Source of the DNA: Candidatus Merdenecus merdavium
GTDB lineage: Bacteria; Bacillota; Clostridia; Lachnospirales; Lachnospiraceae
Direction: 5' to 3'
NCBI GenBank assembly: GCA_018715425.1
Contig: DVLR01000250.1
Span: forward strand, 1 to 5,295
Length of the DNA stretch: 5,295 bases
Shown here: positions 1 through 5,290 of the stretch, in pieces
Position numbering within the stretch: the stretch's first letter is position 1
Layout of the letters: every line of letters starts with the position of its first letter
Translations under genes and position numbers: made by a program
The notes under the pieces: model-generated
What the model saw: only the letters and a program-made list of their open reading frames with translations
The model's database searches: none
What the model was told of the DNA's origin: nothing

Positions 1-5
1 GTAGT

Positions 6-188
6 GTTGAGCATAAAATACAGGACCTACTGGTGCTGACGGGGCTACGGGACCTACCGGCGCTGATGGTGCTACGGGACCTACCGGTGCTGATGGTGCT
101 ACGGGACCTACTGGGGCTGATGGGGCTACTGGACCTACGGGGGCTGATGGGGCCACGGGACCTACGGGAACACACATTTATGCTCAAC
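6..188. repeat. 12-base perfect inverted repeat bracketing the collagen-like tract
   Basis: The left arm at 6-17 reads gttgagcataaa, and the right arm at 177-188 reads tttatgctcaac, its exact reverse complement. The 159 bases between them hold the whole collagen-like repeat. Identity stops at both outer edges, so this is not the centre of a longer fold-back. By a rough count, a perfect 12-base pair of arms within about 190 bases is expected by chance roughly once in a thousand such windows. It could be the recombination site of an invertible segment, a scar of rearrangement, or an assembly artefact near a sequence end. No recombinase gene is in the window. Confidence 0.6.
23..169 (+). repeat. 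27-base tandem repeat, 5.4 copies, encoding GPTGADGAT
   Basis: Units begin at 23, 50, 77, 104 and 131, and a 12-base partial unit occupies 158-169. Each unit encodes Gly-Pro-Thr-Gly-Ala-Asp-Gly-Ala-Thr. Units differ only at third codon positions: the Thr codon is act, acc or acg, the Gly codon is ggt, ggc, ggg or gga, and Asp is gac once and gat four times. The tract is much richer in G and C than the operon next to it. Tandem coding repeats of this sort commonly change copy number by slippage or recombination. Confidence 0.9.
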
Positions 189-197
189 TAATGAAAC

Positions 198-213
198 CCT
201 TGTCAATACAAGG
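198..213 (-). terminator. Weak hairpin downstream of the operon, possible terminator
   Basis: CCTTGT (198-203) and ACAAGG (208-213) form a perfect 6-bp stem with a 4-base loop, about 60 bases past the sulfatase stop. No strong T-run follows on the minus strand (only GTTT), nor on the plus strand (TTCTCTAT), so it is a poor intrinsic terminator in either direction. A perfect 10-base palindrome, CTCTATAGAG, lies next to it at 216-225. It is listed because it is the only stem between the two converging coding stretches. Confidence 0.25.
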
Positions 214-271
214 TTCTCTATAGAGTGTAATATATATAGAAAGCCGAATAACCACATATTTTTAATAGCAC

Positions 272-1741
272 TTATATCCCTTTATCATTATAGTAAAACT
301 CCGTGGACTGATCAAATGCATTCTCCTCATGGCATCGTTTATCCTGCCCTTTACCAGTAACAGCATATTTCCTTGCATCCATAACGGGCACAGAATGCTG
401 TTCAAACCATGTCTCCATCTCTCTTCTCATGCTTTCTATTTGTTCCCGATACTCAGGGCATTGGTATAGGTTATGAGTTTCATCTATATCTTTTGACAAA
501 TCGTAAAATTCACATGGTCCATCTCCATATCTATGAATATATTTAAACTTATTTTTCTTGATCATTCTGGTCTTGCCATACTCATCATACACTACGATTC
601 TTTCTGTAGCTTCCTTCTGTGGGTTCTTAATCTGAGGCAACAGACTTCTCCCTGGTTGATGATCTTCCTGTTTCTTACGACAACCTGCCAGCTCTAAAAT
701 AGTTGGAAATATATCATATTGACTGGCCATAGCGGAACAAACCACTCCTGGAGACTGACAATCTGGAGTTACAATAATAAAAGGAACCTTCACCGAAGAA
801 TCATACATATTGGGTGGGTAAGTTCCATTTCCTTTTCCCCATATTCCATGATGCCCCATATTCATTCCATTATCTGCAGTAAAAATAATAATTGTATTTT
901 TATCCAATCCTTTTGCTTGTAACTTCTTAAGAATTTTACCAACTCCCGCATCCATTGCCGAAATAGCTGCATAGTAACCCGTTAAGTTTTCGCGCCGTTT
1001 TTCTGGAGTATCACCGACTGGGCAGGTGTTAATCTGCCATGGATGAACTGGTAGATCTGGTGTATCTGTAAAGGAGCAATCCTTATACATATCTATAAAC
1101 TCCTTGGGATGCTCAACGGGTTCCCATGGGCTATGAGGTGCCGTATAATGTACATCTAAATAAAACGGTGCACCTTCTTCTGAAAGTACATCAATGTATT
1201 TTAAAGCCTGGTTTGTTATAGAATCCGTAATATACTCTTTGGATAATTGCGGTTTACCGTCTTCAAACGTATCTGCCTGATAGTAATGACAGCCCCCTCT
1301 TCCAATAGTGTAATAATAAGCAAATTCTTTTTTAGGAGTAGGATTATCTCCTAAATGCCATTTTCCAGAAAGTGCGCACTGATATCCACTTTCCGCAAGA
1401 TATTCCATATATGTTTTGTTATTTTCTAGATAATCAATTGCCCTATCATTGAAATCAATATCTGGTATTACTTCCAATTCTGGATACTTGTAAGCATCCA
1501 TATTTCCCCTTTGCAGCCAATCATGAATTCCATGGCAGGATGGTATTTGTCCCGTAACAATACTAGCACGTGCTGGTGAACATACTGGCGAAGTGCAATA
1601 AAACTCATCAAAAGTAATTCCTCTTTTTGATATTTCCTTCAAGTTTGGTGTTTTAATATCCTGATTCTTTGTAGATTCAACTGCCCAAGCACCTTGGTCA
1701 TCTGTTAAAATAAAAATAAAATTTGGTCTCTCTTTCAACAT
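272..1741 (-). CDS. Cytoplasmic Cys-type sulfatase (S1 / alkaline-phosphatase superfamily)
   Basis: This 489-residue enzyme hydrolyses a sulfate ester, most likely on a sugar imported by the transporter encoded with it. Visible family motifs are the metal-binding Asp14-Asp15 in FILTDDQG, the signature CSPARASIVTG at 54-64 with Cys54 as the formylglycine precursor and Arg58, and GKWHLG with Lys127 and His129. Others are TAPH with His203, TADNG with Asp290-Asn291, and GHHGIWGKG with Lys303. The C-terminus (about 395-440) has the KYIHRYGDGPCEFYDL segment usual for sulfatases of this type. Length is normal and no active-site residue appears to be missing. There is no signal peptide, because the first catalytic strand begins at residue 6, so the enzyme should act in the cytoplasm. 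The Cys signature implies activation by a radical-SAM maturase (anSME type in anaerobes), which is not encoded here. The ATG lies three bases after the preceding permease stop. Its likely ribosome site, AAAGGA, overlaps that gene's last codons, which suggests translational coupling. The substrate (sulfated hexose, hexosamine or uronic acid) cannot be told from the sequence. Confidence 0.93.
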   Translation of the reverse strand: MLKERPNFIFILTDDQGAWAVESTKNQDIKTPNLKEISKRGITFDEFYCTSPVCSPARASIVTGQIPSCHGIHDWLQRGNMDAYKYPELEVIPDIDFNDRAIDYLENNKTYMEYLAESGYQCALSGKWHLGDNPTPKKEFAYYYTIGRGGCHYYQADTFEDGKPQLSKEYITDSITNQALKYIDVLSEEGAPFYLDVHYTAPHSPWEPVEHPKEFIDMYKDCSFTDTPDLPVHPWQINTCPVGDTPEKRRENLTGYYAAISAMDAGVGKILKKLQAKGLDKNTIIIFTADNGMNMGHHGIWGKGNGTYPPNMYDSSVKVPFIIVTPDCQSPGVVCSAMASQYDIFPTILELAGCRKKQEDHQPGRSLLPQIKNPQKEATERIVVYDEYGKTRMIKKNKFKYIHRYGDGPCEFYDLSKDIDETHNLYQCPEYREQIESMRREMETWFEQHSVPVMDARKYAVTGKGQDKRCHEENAFDQSTEFYYNDKGI

Positions 1742-1744
1742 TTC

Positions 1745-2569
1745 CTATCCTTTCACACTTCCAGCCGTTAAACCGCCTACAAAATACTTTTGAGCAACTA
1801 AAAAAATTATAAAAATAGGTATTATAGTAATGACGCTCGCCGCCATAATCAATGCATATTTCATCCCAGTTTCATCCATAAAATTCACAAGTCCTAGATT
1901 GATTGTATACAAGTCTTTACTATTAATAAAGATTAGAGCGTTATCGTAATCATTCCAGCTCCAAGTGAAAAATAGAATGATCAAAGTCACAATTGCTGGT
2001 TTGCATAATGGTGAAATGATCTGAAAACAAATACGCAAATCACCTGCGCCATCGATCCTTGCTGCCTCAGATAGTTCTTCTGGTATTTGCAACATATATT
2101 GGCGTATCATAAACACTCCATAGATGGAGAAAGCTGCTGGCAGGATTAATGCCCAATGTGTATTATAAATCCCCATTTCTTTAAACATTAGAAATTTCGG
2201 CACCATCAACAGCTGCGGTGGCACCATCATAGTTGCTAGATATAAGAGAAATATCTTGTTCCGGCCTGGAAATTTTAGCTTAGAGAATCCATATCCAGCC
2301 AGCAACGATGTTATAATAGCAAAAACCACCGAAAGTAATGTTACTTTTATAGAATTCAAAAACATTAAGGGATAATTGTATTTGCCAAACCATACTTCCT
2401 TAAAATTATTCAAATTGATATATTCAGGTATCAGCTGAAAAGGTATTGCAAATACGTCTGCTTCCCGTTTGAAACTAGCAGAAATCATCCATATAAATGG
2501 CATAATGCACAAAAGAGCAATTAACCAAACAAATACTGTTCCAAGAATTTTTCCTTTTTTATGCTTCAT
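1745..2569 (-). CDS. Sugar ABC transporter permease, MalG/UgpE type (CUT1)
   Basis: This is the second membrane subunit of the importer, 274 residues. It has a short basic N-terminus (MKHKKGK) and about six hydrophobic segments, at roughly 8-30, 72-95, 104-127, 138-156, 187-203 and 238-260. The cytoplasmic coupling loop that docks on the ATPase is clear: IPEELSEAARIDGAG, with Glu168-Ala169-Ala170, Gly174 and the later Pro187. The ending QKYFVGGLTAGSVKG is typical of MalG-like permeases. It should pair with the permease encoded just upstream to form the channel for a sugar or oligosaccharide. Its ATG follows a 16-base gap that contains an AAAGGAAC ribosome site. Its last codons, GTG AAA GGA TAG, also supply the ribosome site for the sulfatase. 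The family assignment is firm, but the sugar is not known; the sulfatase suggests a sulfated one. Confidence 0.93.
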   Translation of the reverse strand: MKHKKGKILGTVFVWLIALLCIMPFIWMISASFKREADVFAIPFQLIPEYINLNNFKEVWFGKYNYPLMFLNSIKVTLLSVVFAIITSLLAGYGFSKLKFPGRNKIFLLYLATMMVPPQLLMVPKFLMFKEMGIYNTHWALILPAAFSIYGVFMIRQYMLQIPEELSEAARIDGAGDLRICFQIISPLCKPAIVTLIILFFTWSWNDYDNALIFINSKDLYTINLGLVNFMDETGMKYALIMAASVITIIPIFIIFLVAQKYFVGGLTAGSVKG

Positions 2570-2585
2570 TTTTATCGTTCCTTTC

Positions 2586-3479
2586 CTATACTACTCCTTC
2601 ATTCTTTAACTGGATACGGAACTGAATCCAAGTAATAATGAAAATAATAAGCAACAGTACAACTCCTTGAGCTGATGCAAATTCCAGTTTTCCAAATTGA
2701 AATCCCGTGCGATATATATTATATACCAGCATTGTTGTTGAAGTTCCTGGACCACCATGTGTCATGAGATTAATTAGACCAAATACTTTAAAAGAATTTA
2801 TAATTGACGTAATAATAATAAAAAACGTCGTTCCTGATAGAGATGGAATTGTTACATGTTTAATCTTCTGTAGTACAGTTGCACCATCAATTCCAGCAGC
2901 CTCATATAAGTCTTTTGGAATGTTTATCATACCCGATAGAAACAAAATTACGGTATATCCAAGGTTCTGCCATACACAAATAAGGATGACTGTGGGAAGA
3001 GCCCATTTAATATCCGCTATAAATACTGGTGGATTATCAATTCCAAGTGAACGAATAATATTTAAAATCGGTCCGTTTGTAGAAAAAAGTGCCAACCACA
3101 CTGCTGAAATCGCAACAACGTTTACAATATATGGTAGATATAATCCCAATTGCGCCAGTTTTTTTCCGATAACATATTCATTAAGCACATAGGCAACAAT
3201 AAAGGAAAGCACAATTAAAATAGCAACAAAACTAATCGTAAAAATGATATTATTTACCAATGATGCACGAAACCATTCATCTTTCCACATCTCCACGTAA
3301 TTAGAAAATCCAGTTAATTTTAATCCTCTGATTCCTTTTGAATAGTCCCACTTTGAAATACTAATAATAAAGCTAAAAATCAAAGGAATCATCCAAAAAA
3401 CAATCACACCAATAAAATTAAGACTAATAAATGCGTACCCTTTGGCTGCAGTCTTTATGTTCTTATATTTTCTGATCAT
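2586..3479 (-). CDS. Sugar ABC transporter permease, MalF/UgpA type (CUT1)
   Basis: This is the first membrane subunit of the importer, 297 residues. Six hydrophobic segments are visible, at roughly 15-40, 76-100, 109-131, 160-182, 212-235 and 265-288. The coupling loop is IPKDLYEAAGIDGAT, with Glu193-Ala194-Ala195, Gly199 and the following Pro212. The MTHGGPGTST segment (239-248) between the last two helices is highly typical of UgpA-like permeases. It lacks the long N-terminal extension of enterobacterial MalF, which is usual in Gram-positive versions. The ATG at 3479 is preceded by AAAGGA six bases upstream, right after the TAG of the binding-protein gene, so the genes are surely cotranscribed. 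It should form a heterodimer with the permease encoded next. No ATPase gene follows. Many Firmicutes CUT1 importers share one MsmX/UgpC-type ATPase encoded elsewhere, and that is the likely case here. Confidence 0.93.
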   Translation of the reverse strand: MIRKYKNIKTAAKGYAFISLNFIGVIVFWMIPLIFSFIISISKWDYSKGIRGLKLTGFSNYVEMWKDEWFRASLVNNIIFTISFVAILIVLSFIVAYVLNEYVIGKKLAQLGLYLPYIVNVVAISAVWLALFSTNGPILNIIRSLGIDNPPVFIADIKWALPTVILICVWQNLGYTVILFLSGMINIPKDLYEAAGIDGATVLQKIKHVTIPSLSGTTFFIIITSIINSFKVFGLINLMTHGGPGTSTTMLVYNIYRTGFQFGKLEFASAQGVVLLLIIFIITWIQFRIQLKNEGVV

Positions 3480-3491
3480 TAAAATTCCTTT

Positions 3492-4826
3492 CTATTTTGT
3501 TTTTTCAATCTTTTCATCAGCTCGCTTCTGCGCCTTTTCCAATGTTTCATCAACAGATTGAACACCAGCAAATGCTTTGTCGAATTCTTCAGTTAAAATC
3601 GTATTGATTTCTATTGCCGCAGTCAGATTTGTTCTGGTGGAAAAATCTGTACCAGCAAAATAAACACTTCTTGCGCTCTCCATATCGAACAATTCTTCCT
3701 GACCACCGAAAAGTAAAGATGTAACTTTTTCGTCATCGTACTTTTTACTGGCTGGAATACGACCAAAAGGTGCTACATAATCCATTCCCTCTTCAATATA
3801 CCATTTAATAAATTTCATTGATTCGACTGGATGCTCTGACTTAGAATTCACACTCATAAGATCTGAATAACATGTATTTAAATTCTCTGTCTGCCCTTCA
3901 ATTCTAGGCATATTAGCAAAACCAACTTTAAAATCGTGAGGATAATTTTCTGTATCTTTTACATCACGGACAATCCAGTCACCAAAAACCATTGCTGCCC
4001 TGCCCGTAAGCAGCATGCTTTCTGGAGCCATTTTTTCCGTTGTTACATCTACATAACTTGGTTCGATTCCTTCTTTCACACGCTCTAAATACTTTTCTGT
4101 TACATATTTTAAATCTTTATTATTAATATTCGCAGTTTGTCCGTCTTCTGCATACATCCAGTCGCTTCCTAGCTTTCCTATCAGCATACTAGTCGCAGGT
4201 TGCCCTGAATCGTAACCAGGAAAGAAATAGCCATATACCTTATTTGTACCTTCTCCTTTTGTCAGTTTCTTCGCAGTATCCAAAAACTCGTCATAGGTCC
4301 AATCCTCACTAGGATAAGCAACATCCGCTTCATCAAACATTTCCTGATTATATAGAATCACATGACTTAGTTTTTTAGCTGGTAGCCCATAATAATGATC
4401 ATTGATTTCTGTTTGAGAAATCGTATCATCATAGTTTTCTTCTAAACTAAATCCTACTTCATCAAAAAGCTCATCTAGAGGATAAGCGAAGCCACTGTCA
4501 ATTCGCTTCTGAAAATTAACATCATCTAGGCTCAAGAAAACATCAATTGTATTATCCGACATCAACGAAACATCAACTTTTGTATTACCAGCTTCATCAT
4601 TTACAAAACGGGTATACTCTACTTGAACGTTTGGATCAATCTTGTTAAATTCCTCACAGACCTGATTTGGCCCCATATCTTCTGGAAATGAGCCCCACCA
4701 TTGAAGTGTAAGTGGTTCAGAAGAATTCTCAGATTTATCTATAGAATCTTTTTTCCCACAACTACTAAATAATGTTGTCATCATAACAACAGCTAAAACT
4801 AATACAATAACTTTTTTTCTCTTCAT
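3492..4826 (-). CDS. Extracellular sugar-binding lipoprotein of the ABC importer (family 1)
   Basis: This membrane-anchored solute-binding protein captures the substrate and delivers it to the two permeases. From the start chosen here it has 444 residues: a basic n-region MKRKK, a hydrophobic stretch at 6-20, and a lipobox-like LFSSC ending in Cys23, the predicted lipidation site. Phe at -3 is less usual than Leu. A polar linker rich in Ser, Lys, Asp and Glu follows. The mature part begins LTLQWWGSFPEDM and shows family traits such as NTIDVFLSLDD, a DWTYDEFLDTAKKLTKG helix, LTGRAAMVFGDWIVRD and HPVESMKFIKWYIEEG. An ATG 15 codons upstream (4869-4871) would give 459 residues, but it has no ribosome site and would place charged residues before the signal peptide. 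The ATG at 4824-4826 has AGGAGG seven bases upstream and gives a clean lipoprotein signal, so it is preferred. As first gene of the operon it gives the best clue to regulation: the long AT-rich leader upstream. The ligand is unknown; a sulfated glycan is inferred only from the linked sulfatase. Confidence 0.92.
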   Translation of the reverse strand: MKRKKVIVLVLAVVMMTTLFSSCGKKDSIDKSENSSEPLTLQWWGSFPEDMGPNQVCEEFNKIDPNVQVEYTRFVNDEAGNTKVDVSLMSDNTIDVFLSLDDVNFQKRIDSGFAYPLDELFDEVGFSLEENYDDTISQTEINDHYYGLPAKKLSHVILYNQEMFDEADVAYPSEDWTYDEFLDTAKKLTKGEGTNKVYGYFFPGYDSGQPATSMLIGKLGSDWMYAEDGQTANINNKDLKYVTEKYLERVKEGIEPSYVDVTTEKMAPESMLLTGRAAMVFGDWIVRDVKDTENYPHDFKVGFANMPRIEGQTENLNTCYSDLMSVNSKSEHPVESMKFIKWYIEEGMDYVAPFGRIPASKKYDDEKVTSLLFGGQEELFDMESARSVYFAGTDFSTRTNLTAAIEINTILTEEFDKAFAGVQSVDETLEKAQKRADEKIEKTK

Positions 4827-4833
4827 ATCTCTT

Positions 4834-4839
4834 CCTCCT
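4834..4839 (-). promoter_or_regulatory. Strong ribosome binding site (AGGAGG) fixing the binding-protein start
   Basis: The minus strand reads TAGGAGGAAGAGAT followed by ATG. AGGAGG is seven bases from the ATG at 4824-4826. It is the best Shine-Dalgarno match in the operon (the other genes have AAAGGA-type sites). It decides against the longer reading that starts at 4871. Confidence 0.85.
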
Positions 4840-4902
4840 AAAATGTTTTCATCATTATATTGGTTTTTCATAATAAAGTAAATGAACTTTAATTGGGATC
4901 TA

Positions 4903-4967
4903 TGGTAATTTATCTTATTTATTTGGTATTTATATAAATAAATAGTATAATTTCATGTACTTTGGTA
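4903..4967 (+). promoter_or_regulatory. Three TGGTA direct repeats, possible regulator boxes
   Basis: TGGTA followed by an AT-rich ATTT or TTTA stretch occurs at 4903-4907 (TATGGTAATTTAT), 4924-4928 (TTTGGTATTTATA) and 4963-4967 (TTTGGTAATTTTT). Start spacings are 21 and 39 bases; the first is two helical turns, which would put those two boxes on the same DNA face. They lie between the binding-protein gene and the best minus-strand promoter candidate. Direct repeats of this sort suit an AraC-type or response-regulator protein, but no such gene is in the window, and the sequence is AT-rich enough for chance repeats. Confidence 0.3.
4923..4951 (+). promoter_or_regulatory. Possible divergent promoter pointing rightward
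   Basis: TTGGTA at 4923-4928 (four of six matches to TTGACA) and a perfect TATAAT at 4946-4951 are separated by 17 bases on the plus strand. It would transcribe toward the right edge, where no open frame exists before the hairpin series. It overlaps the second TGGTA box, so one of the two readings may be wrong. In DNA this AT-rich a TATAAT is not rare. Confidence 0.3.
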
Positions 4968-4990
4968 ATTTTTTATGAATATAGTACATG
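4954..4990. repeat. 8-base inverted repeat CATGTACT / AGTACATG
   Basis: The arms at 4954-4961 and 4983-4990 are perfect reverse complements with 21 bases between them. The distance between arm centres is 29 bases. It lies just downstream of the best minus-strand -10 candidate, so a protein bound there could affect operon start. It could be an operator or a chance match. Confidence 0.3.
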
Positions 4991-4991
4991 C

Positions 4992-5020
4992 ACTTTACAT
5001 AAATTCATTATTGATGTAAA
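4992..5020 (-). promoter_or_regulatory. Candidate operon promoter overlapped by a 7-base inverted repeat
   Basis: On the minus strand, TTTACA (5020-5015, five of six matches to TTGACA) is followed after exactly 17 bases by TAAAGT (4997-4992, four of six matches to TATAAT). Transcription would begin near 4985, leaving a leader of about 160 bases before the binding-protein ATG. The inverted repeat TTTACAT/ATGTAAA (4994-5000 and 5014-5020) covers both promoter elements, the layout expected for a repressor or activator site. No CcpA-type cre palindrome was seen. Other weak -10 matches, such as TATACT at 4949-4944, exist without a fitting -35. Confidence 0.35.
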
Positions 5021-5074
5021 CTATATAATAATTTGAAGAAAAAGAATGCAATAAAGTGCCATATCCTTTTCGCG

Positions 5075-5106
5075 AATCATTATGCACTAGGTAGTGTCAA
5101 ATGATT
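5075..5106. repeat. 32-base imperfect palindrome
   Basis: The outer arms AATCATT (5075-5081) and AATGATT (5100-5106) and the inner arms CACTA (5085-5089) and TAGTG (5092-5096) share the same centre, 5090/5091. Twelve of 16 positions pair by Watson-Crick rules, with one further G-T pair. As RNA or single-stranded DNA it would fold into a two-tier hairpin. As duplex it could be a site for a dimeric protein or the end of a mobile element, since GGTAGTGTCAAATGATT resembles the sort of end seen on insertion elements. No partner end was found in the window. Confidence 0.45.
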
Positions 5107-5177
5107 TATGAAAAAATGGAGTCAAAAAATAGGCTCTGATGAACCTTGAAAACTGTAGATATTTATGAGTTTAGACC

Positions 5178-5290
5178 TTGGGGCGTTGCCCCAAACCCCA
5201 CAAGGGACCAGTCCCTTGACCCATAATCGGGCTTTGCCCGAACCCATCCTCGCCGGATGGCAGGAAAAGGGCGCAGTTGCCCCTTTTCTG
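5178..5290. repeat. GC-rich series of five consecutive hairpins, repeat-like element
   Basis: Five stems follow one another with short linkers. They are TTGGGGC/GCCCCAA (5178-5184 and 5188-5194), CAAGGGA/TCCCTTG (5201-5207 and 5212-5218), TCGGGC/GCCCGA (5227-5232 and 5236-5241), CCATCC/GGATGG (5244-5249 and 5255-5260), and a 12-base stem at 5261-5272 and 5279-5290 with one G-T wobble and one A-C mismatch. Loops are 3 to 6 bases. The composition contrasts sharply with the AT-rich DNA before it. Such hairpin-chain sequences occur as dispersed intergenic repeats in gut Firmicutes, which I judge by resemblance only. It may continue past the window edge. It may stop transcription or form a structured RNA; no T-run follows any stem. 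Confidence 0.6.

Larger units (their letters stand above)
17..223 (+). pseudogene. Collagen-like (Gly-X-Y) protein fragment without a start
   Basis: The frame whose codons begin at 23 reads as uninterrupted Gly-X-Y triplets, GPTGADGAT repeated five times plus GPTG (23-169). It is followed by the short tail THIYAQLMKPLSIQGSL and a TAG at 221-223. Gly-X-Y proteins of this composition occur in Firmicutes as surface or exosporium filaments of the BclA kind, usually with a globular C-terminal domain of about 100 residues or more, which is absent here. The frame has a TAA at 14-16, inside the left inverted-repeat arm, and no ATG, GTG or TTG between that stop and the repeat. It therefore cannot be translated as it stands. 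The differences between units are all silent, which indicates past or present coding. The frame starting at position 3 is open across the left flank and through the repeat to a TAA at 189-191, so a one-base shift near the A4 run at 15-18 would join the flank to the collagen frame. It could be a broken gene, a recombination cassette, or part of a gene that extends left of the window. Confidence 0.55.
4827..5177. other. AT-rich upstream region of the operon, no gene seen
   Basis: This stretch holds no credible coding frame on either strand and no recognisable tRNA or riboswitch. From the operon outward it contains the ribosome site, a small TAAAGT/ACTTTA stem at 4874-4879 and 4886-4891, three TGGTA boxes (4903-4967), inverted repeats at 4954-4990 and 4994-5020, a palindromic TTCGCGAA at 5069-5076 and a 32-base imperfect palindrome at 5075-5106. 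The part beyond 5107 up to the GC-rich hairpins is plain and AT-rich. Confidence 0.7.

Noticed and set aside
23..169. CRISPR array
   Set aside because: The 27-base units are contiguous with no unique spacers, and their differences follow codon third positions, so this is a coding repeat.
719..922. 67-codon open frame on the plus strand
   Set aside because: It lies wholly inside the sulfatase gene in antisense, has no ribosome site, and its translation resembles no protein family; the sulfatase frame has full catalytic motifs.
2707..3192. 161-codon open frame on the plus strand
   Set aside because: It is antisense to the MalF/UgpA-type permease, whose coupling loop and membrane segments are clear; the overlap is a by-product of codon use.
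4827..4871. Longer binding-protein start at 4871
   Set aside because: No Shine-Dalgarno sequence precedes it, and it would put 15 polar residues ahead of a clean lipoprotein signal; the ATG at 4826 has AGGAGG at ideal distance.
4874..4891. Short stem TAAAGT/ACTTTA as an attenuator or terminator
   Set aside because: Six mostly A-T pairs with no T-run; too weak to stop transcription.
5101..5139. Small plus-strand open frame MIYEKMESKNRL
   Set aside because: Only 12 codons, no ribosome site, and its first bases belong to the 32-base palindrome.
5173..5226. Small minus-strand open frame through the hairpins (MGQGTGPLWGLGQRPKV)
   Set aside because: It is produced by hairpin arms, lacks a ribosome site and has no coding character.
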